DNA of 64,000 bases from Flavobacteriales bacterium ALC-1 (GCA_000171875.1 ABHI01000001.1:507001-571000); one strand, 5' to 3'. Counted from the stretch's first letter, positions 25,302 through 35,151 are shown. Notes: generated by a model not told the origin, from the letters alone. Translations and numbers: made by a program.

Positions 25302-25851
25302 AACTGCTGTTATTTAATTCTTTTATTTTCTTCTGAAGCATTTGTCGTGCTTTAAATAATTGCGACTTTGATGTGCCCTCAGAGATGTTTAGTAATTCTG
25401 CTATTTCAAAATGTTTGTAGCCCTCTATGGCATACATTACAAATACCATTCTGTAACCTTCAGGTAAACTATCAATGAGTTGTTGAATCTCAGCAACTTC
25501 AATATTAGTTTTAATGTTATTAGAGTAATCATGCTCTAAATAATCATCTTCAGTAGCAAATTCAATATTTTTTTTCTGTCTTAAATACGAAATGGCTTCT
25601 CTTACCATTATTCGTCTTATCCAACCCTCAAAACTACCTTCATTTTTAAATGTCTTTAGGTATTTAAACACTTTAAAGAATCCGTTTAGCATTACTTCTT
25701 CTGCCTGGTGTACATCCTTAATATAATACCTACAAACACTCAACATTTTTGGTGCGTGTAACTCGTACAATACGTGCTGTGCTTCGCGATTTTGTTTCAC
25801 GGCTCTTTGTATGAGTTTAGTTTCGTTTTTATGAAGTTGAATAACTCTCAT
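25288..25851 (-). CDS. ECF-subfamily RNA polymerase sigma factor
   Basis: 187 residues. Region 2 includes LYELHAPKMLSVCRYYIKDV and AEEVMLNGFFKVFKYLKTFK; region 4 is IQQLIDSLPEGYRMVFVMYA, then EGYKHFEIAELLNISEGTSK with the helix-turn-helix. It overlaps the start of the downstream membrane protein gene by 14 bases. A candidate ECF-type promoter lies upstream (25901-25927). Confidence 0.92.
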   Translation of the reverse strand: MRVIQLHKNETKLIQRAVKQNREAQHVLYELHAPKMLSVCRYYIKDVHQAEEVMLNGFFKVFKYLKTFKNEGSFEGWIRRIMVREAISYLRQKKNIEFATEDDYLEHDYSNNIKTNIEVAEIQQLIDSLPEGYRMVFVMYAIEGYKHFEIAELLNISEGTSKSQLFKARQMLQKKIKELNNSSYGTN

Positions 25852-25900
25852 TCTGTTGTTTACATTCCGATAGCTATGCGAAAGCGTTTCTATTTATAAA

Positions 25901-25927
25901 GACGCAATTTTGTTACCAAGGGTTGTC
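25901..25927 (-). promoter_or_regulatory. candidate ECF-type promoter of the sigma factor operon
   Basis: On the minus strand GACAACC is followed after 16 bases by CGTC, the AAC / CGTC arrangement used by many ECF sigma factors. It lies about 50 bases before the sigma gene ATG and would allow autoregulation. No TAnnTTTG box is seen in the same gap. Confidence 0.45.
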
Positions 25928-25986
25928 TGGAAAGTGAAAAATAATTAAAATATTTTTTAACTATCTGATTACAAGTATTTTAAAAT

Positions 25987-26964
25987 TTATTTTTTTCTAT
26001 CTATTACGTAATCTACCATAAGTTTTAGAGAAGCTTTATAAGCAGATTCAGGGTACTTAGATAAAATAGCTAGTGCTTCTTCTTGAAAAGCTTTCATTTT
26101 AGATACTGCGTAATCTAAGCCTCCATTAGACTTTACAAAAGCTATAACCTCTTTTACACGTTTTTTATCCTTGTTATGGTTTTTAACGGAATTGATAAGC
26201 CAAGACTTTTCTTTTTTAGAACAGTTATTAAGTACATGTATAAGAGGTAAGGTCATTTTTTGTTCTTTAATGTCAATACCTGTAGGCTTACCAATAGCTT
26301 CTTCACCATAATCAAACAAATCATCTTTTATCTGAAAAGCCATACCAATCAATTCTCCAAATTTTCGCATACTTTCTACCTCAGGTGAGTTCGGTTTTAC
26401 AGAAGCTGCACCAAGACTACAACAAGCTGCAATCAATGTTGCTGTTTTTTGTCTTATAATATCGTAATAGACGGCTTCTGTAATATCTAATTGTCTAGCT
26501 TTTTCTATTTGAAGTAATTCTCCTTCGCTCATTTCGCGAACGGCTACTGAGATAATTTTTAATAAATCAAAATCATTATTATCTATTGAAAGTAGTAAAC
26601 CTTTAGATAGTAAATAATCGCCAATAAGGACCGCAATTTTGTTTTTCCATAATGCATTTATAGAAAAGAAACCACGTCTTCGGTTACTATCATCAACCAC
26701 GTCATCATGAACCAAAGTCGCTGTATGAATTAACTCAATAACCGAAGCACCTCTATATGTACGTTCACTAACCTCACCATTATTCATCATTTTGGCAACC
26801 AAAAACACAAACATTGGTCGCATTTGCTTACCCTTACGATTTACAATATAGTGCGTAATACGATTAAGTAATGCCACTTTACTAGCCATAGAGAGCTGAA
26901 ACTTTTGCTCAAAAAGTTCCATTTCATAAGCTATAGGCTGTTTTATTTGTTCGGTTATTTTCAT
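25987..26964 (-). CDS. polyprenyl (octaprenyl-type) diphosphate synthase
   Basis: 325 residues, trans-prenyl transferase. First aspartate-rich motif LVHDDVVDD at residues 84-92, second motif FQIKDDLFDYG; GKQMRPMFVFL precedes the first. In flavobacteria such enzymes make the side chain of menaquinone. Chain length cannot be set with certainty by eye. Monocistronic, with its own 114-base upstream gap. Confidence 0.9.
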   Translation of the reverse strand: MKITEQIKQPIAYEMELFEQKFQLSMASKVALLNRITHYIVNRKGKQMRPMFVFLVAKMMNNGEVSERTYRGASVIELIHTATLVHDDVVDDSNRRRGFFSINALWKNKIAVLIGDYLLSKGLLLSIDNNDFDLLKIISVAVREMSEGELLQIEKARQLDITEAVYYDIIRQKTATLIAACCSLGAASVKPNSPEVESMRKFGELIGMAFQIKDDLFDYGEEAIGKPTGIDIKEQKMTLPLIHVLNNCSKKEKSWLINSVKNHNKDKKRVKEVIAFVKSNGGLDYAVSKMKAFQEEALAILSKYPESAYKASLKLMVDYVIDRKK

Positions 26965-27108
26965 TTTAAAGGATAAATGTCTAACTATTTTGTAAAATCA
27001 CAAAGTAAAATCACCCTAATATTACTAAAAGCTTAATTAATAATGCATTAACACTTTTAACAGATAAATATTTGTAACTTGAATACTATTAATCAATACA
27101 TTGAACTT

Positions 27109-28044
27109 ATGAAAAAAATTACTTTATTATTTACATGCTTAGCTATGAGCTTGTATATTTTCCCTCAACAAACTATTTCTTTTGAATCCTCAGAAGGTTA
27201 CACTACGGGGAATATTAACGCTCAAAATAGTTGGGAAACAACAGGTGATGGAGGAGGTGGTTTCATAACAAATCAAGTTGTGAGTAATGAACAGGCTACA
27301 AATGGCACAATATCTTTAAAAATTGATAAAGAGCCTGCTTTCGGTGGTCAATCTTCACCTTTTGTAGGTGCATTTTATAATTATGCTACTGCTGTTCCAT
27401 ATGCAAATGCTGTTTTTTCAGCTGATATGTATATTGACACCTTTGATTCAGCTAATACATCAGATTATCTTTTTGGATTAGTAAATACAACAGCCGGCTC
27501 ATTTATAACTTATATTAGATTCACTTTTGAAGGAAACATTTCTGTATTAGTTGATGATGGGATAGGTGGAGTCACTGTTGAAGATACAACAATAGATTGG
27601 ACTCCTTTGACTTGGTTTAATGTTCGTATGGAACTCAACAATAATAGTATTGAGTTTTTTATTGATAATGTTTCAATTTATCAAGGTACTGTTGCAACCA
27701 CAAATACAGACATAGAGCAAATAAGGTTTGCTCATGATAATTATGCTGGTTTTGCTCATGTAGATAATTTTAGAACTAATGATGAACCATTATCGGTTAA
27801 CGAATTTGATAAGAGCACAATTACACATCATTACAATAAGGATTCTAAAACACTTAACTTAAAATCTTCTGATTTACCAATATCTGGTATTGAGGTATAT
27901 TCTATCTTAGGGCAAAATGTGATATCAAAATCATTAAATCACACTAATGAGTCTCTAAATGTTTCTTCGTTAAATGACGGAGTCTATTTAGTAAAAATAA
28001 ATATCAATGGTAATTCTAAAACCATTAGGTTTGTTAAGAATTAA
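27109..28044 (+). CDS. T9SS type A sorting-domain protein (lectin-like fold)
   Basis: 311 residues from ATG 27109; an earlier in-frame TTG at 27079 would put ten residues before a clean signal peptide (MKKITLLFTCLAMSLYIF) and is unlikely. The middle (about 25-225) is a beta-sandwich typical of LamG/concanavalin-like domains. The C-terminus (SGIEVYSILGQNVISKSLNH, then LNDGVYLVKININGNSKTIR) is a T9SS sorting tail, so the protein is exported by type IX secretion. No catalytic motif is seen. Confidence 0.8.
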   Translation: MKKITLLFTCLAMSLYIFPQQTISFESSEGYTTGNINAQNSWETTGDGGGGFITNQVVSNEQATNGTISLKIDKEPAFGGQSSPFVGAFYNYATAVPYANAVFSADMYIDTFDSANTSDYLFGLVNTTAGSFITYIRFTFEGNISVLVDDGIGGVTVEDTTIDWTPLTWFNVRMELNNNSIEFFIDNVSIYQGTVATTNTDIEQIRFAHDNYAGFAHVDNFRTNDEPLSVNEFDKSTITHHYNKDSKTLNLKSSDLPISGIEVYSILGQNVISKSLNHTNESLNVSSLNDGVYLVKININGNSKTIRFVKN

Positions 28045-28061
28045 CGCATTATATAGAATTT

Positions 28062-28090
28062 AAAAAAGCGGCAATATGCCGCTTTTTTTT
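28062..28090. terminator. bidirectional terminator between two T9SS cargo genes
   Basis: GCGGCA (28068-28073) and TGCCGC (28077-28082) form a GC-rich stem with an ATA loop, flanked by A6 on the left and T8 on the right, so it can end both convergent transcripts. Confidence 0.92.
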
Positions 28091-28112
28091 ATACAACTCT
28101 AGAATAAGTTTA

Positions 28113-29201
28113 TTAGTTTTTAATAAATCTCTGTGTTTGAGTTTTACCATCTAAGGACACTATATCTATTATATACAAACCAGATTTAAGATTAGTTATA
28201 TCAAACTCATTAGACTCACTAAAATTAGAGTTTTTAGTAAGAACCACTTGTCCTAAATTATTAAATATATTAACCTTCTTTATAGATATATCGGTTTTTA
28301 AAGTTATAATATCATTAGCAGGGTTAGGAAATAAACTAATTGTACTCGCTTCAAATTCTGACTCATCTACACTTAATAAAGTGTCAGATGATGAAGCTGT
28401 GGATTTATAATCATCAAAAACATAATCCATTGCAGAATTATTAGCAGGTATTGCAGGTGGTCCTACTACTGCCGCAGTTCCAAAACTTAGAAAATCTATT
28501 TCTGTTGGAACCATACCTGTAATTACAACAGCTGAATTACTTACTGTAGCTGATGTATCATTGAAACTTGTTTTCCACCTTACTTGACCAGTAACAGAAT
28601 CGTAAGAGAAACCCATTGTATACCAAGTATTTGGGTCAAGTATTAAATCAGTATTAGTTGGACCTAGATTTACTATAAAATTCCCTGTATTTCCTCCACT
28701 AGTAAAACGGCCTAAACCATAAAGCTCTCTGGTCTGAGGATCATACTCTAAGCCAGCAATTGTAACATTATTTCCTCCACTAGTCCCAAAGACAATAGCT
28801 CTGAAAGGTGTTCTACTTGTTGTTGCACTACCAGTAAAGAAAGAGTATTCTACTTCTACAATATCATTTCCAGAAGTTCTTCCTGTCCATTCAGAAGCAA
28901 TAGATTTGAATATGAATCGCACTCCTTTATCACCATTTGGAGTAGTCATTTGCGCTCCTTGAGTTCCATTATTCCCCGAAGTCACAATCTGAAAATTAGA
29001 AGCGGCTGCATTAGTTGTAGTTGTTGGATCAGTACCATTATTAGCCGCTATGCTAAAACCACCTTGACCGGCTGTAGCTCCAGTTAAGTCTGTGCCTATA
29101 TCTCCTAAAGTCAAGGCATTAAAATTCTCAGAATCCAAGGTCTGAGAGAAAGCTGTTAAACTAAGCGCAAATAATACGCTAAAAAATAATTTTGTTTTCA
29201 T
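28113..29201 (-). CDS. T9SS type A sorting-domain protein
   Basis: 362 residues from ATG 29201 (MKTKLFFSVLFALSLTAFSQ is the signal peptide); an ATG eight codons earlier also exists. The central part is a beta-sandwich with no clear enzyme motif. The C-terminus (ISLFPNPANDIITLKTDISI, then LKSGLYIIDIVSLDGKTQTQ) is a classical type A sorting domain. Its transcript converges with that of the other cargo gene and ends at the shared terminator. Confidence 0.82.
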   Translation of the reverse strand: MKTKLFFSVLFALSLTAFSQTLDSENFNALTLGDIGTDLTGATAGQGGFSIAANNGTDPTTTTNAAASNFQIVTSGNNGTQGAQMTTPNGDKGVRFIFKSIASEWTGRTSGNDIVEVEYSFFTGSATTSRTPFRAIVFGTSGGNNVTIAGLEYDPQTRELYGLGRFTSGGNTGNFIVNLGPTNTDLILDPNTWYTMGFSYDSVTGQVRWKTSFNDTSATVSNSAVVITGMVPTEIDFLSFGTAAVVGPPAIPANNSAMDYVFDDYKSTASSSDTLLSVDESEFEASTISLFPNPANDIITLKTDISIKKVNIFNNLGQVVLTKNSNFSESNEFDITNLKSGLYIIDIVSLDGKTQTQRFIKN

Positions 29202-29265
29202 AATAATCTTTTTTTTGTTCATCATCTTAAATCTAAGATTTTTCTTTCAAAAAAAAGAATGAAAA

Positions 29266-30306
29266 TCAACTTTTATTTGCCAACTGTCCACAAGCAGCAT
29301 CAATATCCTTACCTCTACTTCGTCTCACTGTAACAGTAATATTGTTAGCCTCTAAAACATTGACGTACATATCTAAAGCTTTTGAATTGGCTTGTTGAAA
29401 CTCGCCATCATCAATTGGATTGTACTCTATTAGATTAACTTTACTTGGAGCAAATTTGCAAAACTCAACTAAAGCATCTACATCTTTTCGTTTATCATTA
29501 ATACCGTCCCAAACCACATATTCGTATGTTATTCTATTTTTTGTTGCCGCATACCAGTATTGTAATGCTTCTCTTAAATCGTTTAAGGGAAACGTTGCAT
29601 TAAAAGGCATTATTGAAGTCCTAACATCATCAATAGCAGAATGCAATGATACAGCGAGTTTAAACTTCACCTTATCATCTGCCATTTTCTTAATCATTTT
29701 TGGCACTCCAGACGTTGATACCACAATTCGCTTAGGTGACATACCCAAACCTTCTGGTGACGTGATTTTATCTATGGCCTTTAGTACATTATTATAATTC
29801 ATGAGTGGTTCTCCCATTCCCATAAACACTATATTACTTAATGGTCTGTTATGATACAATCTGCTTTCATTATCTATAGCAACGACTTGGTCGTAGATTT
29901 CATCTGGATTAAGGTTTCGCATTCGCTTTAACCTCGCTGTTGCACAAAACTTACAATCTAAACTACAGCCCACTTGAGAAGATACACAGGCCGTTGTACG
30001 CGTTGCTGTTGGAATTAAAACTGATTCTACGATTAAATCATCATGAAGCCTTACAGCATTTTTAATTGTACCATCAGAACTACGTTGCATCTGATCTACT
30101 TTAATGTGATTGATTACAAAATTAGCTTCAAGCATTTGTCGAGTCTCCAATGATATATTAGTCATATCCTCAAAACTATGTGCTGACTTTTGCCACAACC
30201 ATTCGTAAACCTGATTACCTCTAAATGCTTTATCCCCTTGCTTGACAAAAAAATCTCTAAGCTGTTCTTTGGTTAAAGCTCGTATGTCTTTCTTCTTCAC
30301 TTCCAT
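29266..30306 (-). CDS. rlmN: 23S rRNA (adenine(2503)-C(2))-methyltransferase RlmN
   Basis: 346 residues, radical SAM enzyme. The cluster motif is CSLDCKFCATARL (CxxxCxxC). SNIVFMGMGEPLMNYNNV and KRIVVSTSGVPKMIKKMAD are RlmN blocks, and the C-terminal Cys in IDAACGQLAN is the residue methylated during turnover. It methylates A2503 of 23S rRNA and A37 of some tRNAs. Confidence 0.95.
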   Translation of the reverse strand: MEVKKKDIRALTKEQLRDFFVKQGDKAFRGNQVYEWLWQKSAHSFEDMTNISLETRQMLEANFVINHIKVDQMQRSSDGTIKNAVRLHDDLIVESVLIPTATRTTACVSSQVGCSLDCKFCATARLKRMRNLNPDEIYDQVVAIDNESRLYHNRPLSNIVFMGMGEPLMNYNNVLKAIDKITSPEGLGMSPKRIVVSTSGVPKMIKKMADDKVKFKLAVSLHSAIDDVRTSIMPFNATFPLNDLREALQYWYAATKNRITYEYVVWDGINDKRKDVDALVEFCKFAPSKVNLIEYNPIDDGEFQQANSKALDMYVNVLEANNITVTVRRSRGKDIDAACGQLANKS

Positions 30307-30350
30307 TTGATGTAAAAGTACTTAAATGAATTTGGTTTTCTCTTAGAATA

Positions 30351-30373
30351 AAAAAGCCTCAATTAAGAGGCTT
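30351..30373 (-). terminator. intrinsic terminator of queA
   Basis: AAGCCTC (30354-30360) pairs with GAGGCTT (30367-30373) around AATTAA; on the minus strand it is followed by a T run. Lies 24 bases after the queA stop. Confidence 0.88.
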
Positions 30374-30396
30374 ATATATTAATTATTTATTTGTGC

Positions 30397-31446
30397 TTAG
30401 ATAATTAGCATCGCATCACCATAAGAATAGAATTTATACTTTTCTTTTACGGCTTCTTCGTAAGCTTTTTTCATAAAATCGTGACCTGCAAATGCAGATG
30501 TCATCATTAATAATGTAGATTTTGGTGTATGGAAATTTGTGATCATACAATTAGCAATACTAAAATCGTAAGGAGGAAAAATAAATTTATTAGTCCAACC
30601 CTCAAATTCATTTAATCTTCCATTTGATGATACCGAGCTTTCTATTGTACGCATTGATGTTGTACCAACAGCGCATACACGTCTTTTGGTTTCAATTCCT
30701 TTATTTACAATATCTGCTGCTCTTGGCGTAATCACAATTTCTTCACTATCCATTTTGTGCTTAGATAAATCTTCAACCTCTACAGGATTAAAAGTTCCTA
30801 AACCAACATGTAAAGTTACTTCAGCCATTTCTACACCTTTAATTTCTAAACGCTTAAGTAAATGCTTAGAAAAGTGCAAACCTGCTGTTGGTGCTGCTAC
30901 TGCCCCTTCATTTTTTGCAAATATGGTTTGGTAACGTTCCTCATCTTCTGGCTCTACATCTCTTTTAATATATTTTGGAAGTGGAGTCTCTCCTAAATCA
31001 GTTAATTTTCTTCTGAAATCCGTATAAGATCCATCGTAAAGAAAACGTAAAGTACGACCTCTAGAGGTTGTATTATCAATTACTTCTGCTACCAAAGTTT
31101 CATCTTCCCCAAAGTATAATTTGTTACCTATTCTTATTTTACGTGCAGGGTCTACTAATACATCCCAAAGACGCTGATCCTGGTTTAATTCGCGTAATAA
31201 AAAAACTTCGATACGTGCACCAGTTTTTTCCTTATTTCCGTATAAACGTGCAGGAAAAACCTTTGTATTATTTAAAATCATCACATCACCTTCATCAAAA
31301 TAATCGATAATGTCTTTAAATTGTTTGTGTTCAATAGTTTGTTTTTCTCTATTAAGAACCATCAATCTTGCTTCGTCCCTATGTTCTGAAGGGTGTTCGG
31401 CTAATAAATCTTCTGGAAGATCAAAACTAAAGTGTGATAATTTCAT
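30397..31446 (-). CDS. queA: S-adenosylmethionine:tRNA ribosyltransferase-isomerase QueA
   Basis: 349 residues. Blocks typical of QueA are [50 protein letters not shown] and the closing [20 protein letters not shown]. It makes epoxyqueuosine in tRNA from preQ1 using SAM. The 5' leader of about 112 bases contains a large hairpin (see 31475-31538). Confidence 0.96.
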   Translation of the reverse strand: MKLSHFSFDLPEDLLAEHPSEHRDEARLMVLNREKQTIEHKQFKDIIDYFDEGDVMILNNTKVFPARLYGNKEKTGARIEVFLLRELNQDQRLWDVLVDPARKIRIGNKLYFGEDETLVAEVIDNTTSRGRTLRFLYDGSYTDFRRKLTDLGETPLPKYIKRDVEPEDEERYQTIFAKNEGAVAAPTAGLHFSKHLLKRLEIKGVEMAEVTLHVGLGTFNPVEVEDLSKHKMDSEEIVITPRAADIVNKGIETKRRVCAVGTTSMRTIESSVSSNGRLNEFEGWTNKFIFPPYDFSIANCMITNFHTPKSTLLMMTSAFAGHDFMKKAYEEAVKEKYKFYSYGDAMLII

Positions 31447-31474
31447 GTGCTAATGTTTATTGTTATAAGTCGGT

Positions 31475-31538
31475 TACATGGAACATTTTTTTAGTATTTA
31501 TACTTTAATGAGTATATAAACTATGAATGTTTCATGTA
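31475..31538 (-). promoter_or_regulatory. long hairpin in the queA 5' untranslated region
   Basis: Arms TACATGgAACATT (31475-31487) and AATGTTtCATGTA (31526-31538) pair with one G-U position. Between them AGTATTTATACT and AGTATATAAACT extend the stem imperfectly around a TTAATG loop. It lies between the probable promoter (31565-31596) and the queA ATG at 31446. There is no T run, so it is not a terminator. It does not match the preQ1 riboswitch classes I know. Confidence 0.5.
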
Positions 31539-31564
31539 TAAATTTTTATTTTTTAACGAAGTTG

Positions 31565-31596
31565 CAAATATACAATCTCAAGATAGGCCTTGTCAA
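31565..31596 (-). promoter_or_regulatory. queA promoter
   Basis: Minus strand: TTG (31594-31596), 21 bases, then TATATTTG (31565-31572). Both elements and the spacing fit the Bacteroidota -33/-7 promoter. Confidence 0.6.
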
Positions 31597-31608
31597 GTAA
31601 ATGGGTGT

Positions 31609-32832
31609 TTATTTTAACTTAAACCCAATAGTGGTTAAATCTCCCCAAAATTGTGGATACGACTTACTTACTACATCAGCTTTTTTTATAGTCAAATCAG
31701 TTTTTAAACCTAAAGGCGCAAAAGCCATAGCCATTCTATGGTCTTTGTAAGTATCGATTGAGATGTTAGTTTTAATCGTATTAGATGCTTTTACGCGTAA
31801 TGAATCTTCTGTAATTATAACTTCAGCACCTAATTTTTCTAATTCGGTTTTAAGTGCGACTAAACGATCTGTTTCCTTAATTTTTAGTGTGTGTAATCCT
31901 GTCATATAACATTCCACACCTAATCCAAAAGCAGTTACAGCAATAGTTTGTGCTATATCTGGCGCATCGCTTAAGTGAAATACTAAGCCAGAAACTTTAA
32001 CATCACCTGTTTTTACTAAGCGGATACTAAGCGAATTGAAATGTGTATCGACACCAAAGTTTTGATAGATTTTTGCTAACACAGAATCGCCCTGTAGACT
32101 TTCCTTTTTGTAAGATGATATGGTAATTTCAGTTCCAACTTCACTTAAAGCAATAATACTAAAAAAATAAGATGCAGATGACCAATCTGACTCAACAACT
32201 AAAGTTTGAGGTTTTAGTTCTAAAATATTGGGTTTAACTTCAATTTTATTGTCAACAAAACTGGTTTCAACACCAATTTCATTAAGCAAACTTAATGTCA
32301 TTTTAATGTATGGTACTGATGTTATTTTACCATTTAAGGTAAGTTCTAAACCATCTTCTAATTTTGAAGCTATAAGTAAAAGTGCTGAAATGTATTGACT
32401 ACTTACATTAGCTTCTAAAGTAACTTTGTTTTTGCTTAGTTTTTTTCCAACTATTTTTAAGGGAGGGAAACCTTCATTCTCTAGATATGAAATATCAGCA
32501 CCTAAGACTCTTAAAGCTTCTACTAAAATCTTTATTGGTCGCTCTTTCATACGAGAAGAACCTGTGATAACAACCTCCTCATCTTCTTGTATAGATAAAT
32601 ATGCTGTAAGGAATCGCATGGCTGTACCAGCATGATGAATATCAACGATTGACTCTTTTGATTTTAATGCTTTTTGCATTAACACAGAGTCATCTGAATT
32701 AGAAAGGTTTTCTATTAAAATTTCGGGATACAACGCTTGTAATAATAACAAACGGTTAGACTCACTTTTTGACCCTGTTATTTTAACATTTTCAAAATTA
32801 ATAAGCTTAGATTTTTGGATACTAATGTCCAT
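31609..32832 (-). CDS. aroA: 3-phosphoshikimate 1-carboxyvinyltransferase (EPSP synthase)
   Basis: 407 residues, the short flavobacterial form. GSKSESNRLLLLQALYP is the substrate-binding start, HHAGTAMRFLTAYLS and RMKERPIKILVEALRVLG follow, and KETDRLVALKTELEKLGA with DHRMAMAFAPLGL close the active site. It makes EPSP for chorismate synthesis. The gene is separate from the aromatic operon at 41.8-45.8 kb. Confidence 0.94.
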   Translation of the reverse strand: MDISIQKSKLINFENVKITGSKSESNRLLLLQALYPEILIENLSNSDDSVLMQKALKSKESIVDIHHAGTAMRFLTAYLSIQEDEEVVITGSSRMKERPIKILVEALRVLGADISYLENEGFPPLKIVGKKLSKNKVTLEANVSSQYISALLLIASKLEDGLELTLNGKITSVPYIKMTLSLLNEIGVETSFVDNKIEVKPNILELKPQTLVVESDWSSASYFFSIIALSEVGTEITISSYKKESLQGDSVLAKIYQNFGVDTHFNSLSIRLVKTGDVKVSGLVFHLSDAPDIAQTIAVTAFGLGVECYMTGLHTLKIKETDRLVALKTELEKLGAEVIITEDSLRVKASNTIKTNISIDTYKDHRMAMAFAPLGLKTDLTIKKADVVSKSYPQFWGDLTTIGFKLK

Positions 32833-32862
32833 GAAAAATTTCTGTAAAAATGAATTACAAAT

Positions 32863-33189
32863 TTACTTTAATTTCTCATTATTATGATGTCTATCGTGAT
32901 CGCGTTTAGCTTTTTTATTTAATTTTTTATCAAAAGCATCTTGTAAATCTATTCCGGTTTGGTTGGCAAGGCACAAAACGACAAACATAACATCGGCCAA
33001 TTCCTCTCCTAAATCCTTATCCTTATCACTTTCTTTTTCACTCTGCTCACCATAACGTCTAGCAATAATACGAGCAACTTCTCCAACCTCTTCTGTAAGT
33101 TGTGCCATATTGGTAAGTTCATTGAAGTAGCGTACTCCATGTTCTTTAATCCAATTATCAACTTCTTTTTGTGCATTTTTAATATCCAT
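32863..33189 (-). CDS. MazG-like nucleotide pyrophosphohydrolase
   Basis: 108 residues. The EExxE metal motif reads AQLTEEVGEVARIIARRYGE, paired with GEELADVMFVVLCLANQTGID, the two-helix MazG pattern. It hydrolyses nucleoside triphosphates to monophosphate and pyrophosphate; exact substrate unknown. Only two bases separate it from the upstream DUF3857 gene, and aroA follows after 30 bases. Confidence 0.87.
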   Translation of the reverse strand: MDIKNAQKEVDNWIKEHGVRYFNELTNMAQLTEEVGEVARIIARRYGEQSEKESDKDKDLGEELADVMFVVLCLANQTGIDLQDAFDKKLNKKAKRDHDRHHNNEKLK

Positions 33190-33191
33190 AA

Positions 33192-35141
33192 CTAAGCTTT
33201 TGTTAATACTATTTGTTCTGCTTGCTTCTCTATTGTTTTATTAAAAAACTCTTTAAAATCCTTATAATCTATGGGTTGTATAATAGGATTATTTATTTCT
33301 AACTGAACACTGAGTTGTAAATACTTTCCATTTACTTTTGCAACATAAGTAAACTTTGCTTCACCCCCCTTATATTCCATTGCCCCACTCTCTGGTAAAG
33401 ATTCAACTTTATAACCTTCAGGCAACATAATATTCACTTTATATTTATCTGCAAAAGGTATCACAAAATCTATAGGGTATTTACGCTCTTCTAATTTAAA
33501 TGGACTCTCTTTAGTTGCTAAAAAGAATAAAGGAGAGAAATACAACTTGTCTCCTATCTCATCTACTCCATCTGACAAAACATAAGTATAGGTTACCATT
33601 ACTGGTTTATCAACCTCTTCTTTATTCAAATATTCTAAATCACTAACTTCAATATCACCTTTTTCAGACTCAATAGATCTAAGATGCTCTTCATTATTTA
33701 AATCAGCATATTCTTTTCTATAATTATAAGCCGCATAAGATGTCATACTCCTCCTTACTTTACCCGATACAGAAGCATCTTTATTTATTTTTATAACTAT
33801 CGAAGATGCTTTAATGGATTTTGTCCTTGTACTTAAATTAACCCATTTATGAGTTCCATCATCTAAAATCACTAATCCTTGCCAATTCAAAACTCTTTCA
33901 GGGAGTAAAAGGTTAGGAGCTAGTCTCTCAGTAGCATCCAGCAATATATTATTACCATTAACTTCTACCATGCATATAACATAATTAAGCCCATCATCTG
34001 TAGGAAATAATGGAACTCCATTATTTCTTGTACTAATTAAAACTGGATTAGCGTTGAAACCTCGGGAACGCAACATAGATACTGCTAACAAATTAATATC
34101 TGCTACATTCCCTTCACCTTTTAAGTATGCTTCCCTTACTCCCTTCTGAGCATATCTTCCATAAAAACCATTCCATTTTACTTTCGATTTTATAAAAGTC
34201 TCTATTTTGTCTATTATTTCCGCCTCTTTATTGACTTCGTTTAATAATATATTTAATTCTTTTTTATAAACTGATTTCTTCTTCGCCTGCTCTCCAAACC
34301 ATTTGTTTTCTGAAAAATCTTTAGATATCTTTTCCCAACTGGCTGAAATATCTCTAGACAATCCTCCAGAATTTGTTAAAGTTCCAGCAATTTCAAAACC
34401 TAAAGTGGCTTTATAATTATTAATATTACCTGAAAAAGGTTCTTTTTTTAAAGCAGGTATATTATTTTCAGTGATTTTGACCACACGATCATAATTAGTT
34501 TGAAACCCTTTATTATTAGATAAACCAGGATATTCTATCGTGGGTTGATAATTAGATTTTGGGTTTAAGATTTTATTATACTTTAAATTTTTATGGGTTG
34601 ATATATATACATCTAATATTTTAACAGGTATAGTAAATTGCAATTCAACATCATCTATGCTATAAAAAGGTGAACTTACAGAATATTTATAATCTACAAT
34701 CGACATCTTTTTAACATTTGGAAATGTAAATGAAATCGATTTTAAGTTCTTTGTTATTTTTTCTTCAAAAATTCCACTTTTATCTAAACTCTTTTTTTCA
34801 ACTTCACCATTAATTAAATTATACGTAGCTCCTTCTAAGTTTTTGATTTTTTCTTCGTTATAATCATTATGAAAAAGTATTATTTTATCAGTAGCCCAAC
34901 TAAATCCGTCATTATTATAGATTTTCACTCTAACATGAACATCTCTTTTCTGAATCCACTTAACACCATTATAACTAAAATTAATAGTTTCTTTACGATA
35001 CAAAATAGTTGCATTTGCTGTGGAATCTTGAGGATTAAAAGCTTCCTTTAACTCTGTCTTTGTTACCTTTCCAAATTCTATGTCCTGAGAATTACCAAGA
35101 AAGAACGAAACTATCAAAATTGATGCTAATATTTTTTTCAT
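33192..35141 (-). CDS. DUF3857/transglutaminase-like secreted protein, copy 1
   Basis: 649 residues from ATG 35141 (signal peptide MKKILASILIVSFFLGNSQ); an earlier TTG start would overlap the neighbouring gene. The N-terminal half is DUF3857, then a transglutaminase-like domain, then a beta-rich C-terminal domain. The transglutaminase nucleophile is missing: the motif reads GEGNVADINLL where GDCxD is expected, so it is a pseudo-enzyme. The last ~130 codons are almost identical to copy 2 while the rest has diverged. An 83-base stretch (33220-33302) is identical to 35180-35262. Ten bases separate it from copy 2. Confidence 0.85.
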   Translation of the reverse strand: MKKILASILIVSFFLGNSQDIEFGKVTKTELKEAFNPQDSTANATILYRKETINFSYNGVKWIQKRDVHVRVKIYNNDGFSWATDKIILFHNDYNEEKIKNLEGATYNLINGEVEKKSLDKSGIFEEKITKNLKSISFTFPNVKKMSIVDYKYSVSSPFYSIDDVELQFTIPVKILDVYISTHKNLKYNKILNPKSNYQPTIEYPGLSNNKGFQTNYDRVVKITENNIPALKKEPFSGNINNYKATLGFEIAGTLTNSGGLSRDISASWEKISKDFSENKWFGEQAKKKSVYKKELNILLNEVNKEAEIIDKIETFIKSKVKWNGFYGRYAQKGVREAYLKGEGNVADINLLAVSMLRSRGFNANPVLISTRNNGVPLFPTDDGLNYVICMVEVNGNNILLDATERLAPNLLLPERVLNWQGLVILDDGTHKWVNLSTRTKSIKASSIVIKINKDASVSGKVRRSMTSYAAYNYRKEYADLNNEEHLRSIESEKGDIEVSDLEYLNKEEVDKPVMVTYTYVLSDGVDEIGDKLYFSPLFFLATKESPFKLEERKYPIDFVIPFADKYKVNIMLPEGYKVESLPESGAMEYKGGEAKFTYVAKVNGKYLQLSVQLEINNPIIQPIDYKDFKEFFNKTIEKQAEQIVLTKA

Positions 35142-35151
35142 CTTAATAAGA

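Noticed and set aside
31475..31538. preQ1 riboswitch before queA
   Set aside because: There is a hairpin, but I cannot find the short H-type pseudoknot or the A-rich tail of preQ1-I, nor the longer preQ1-II/III pattern.
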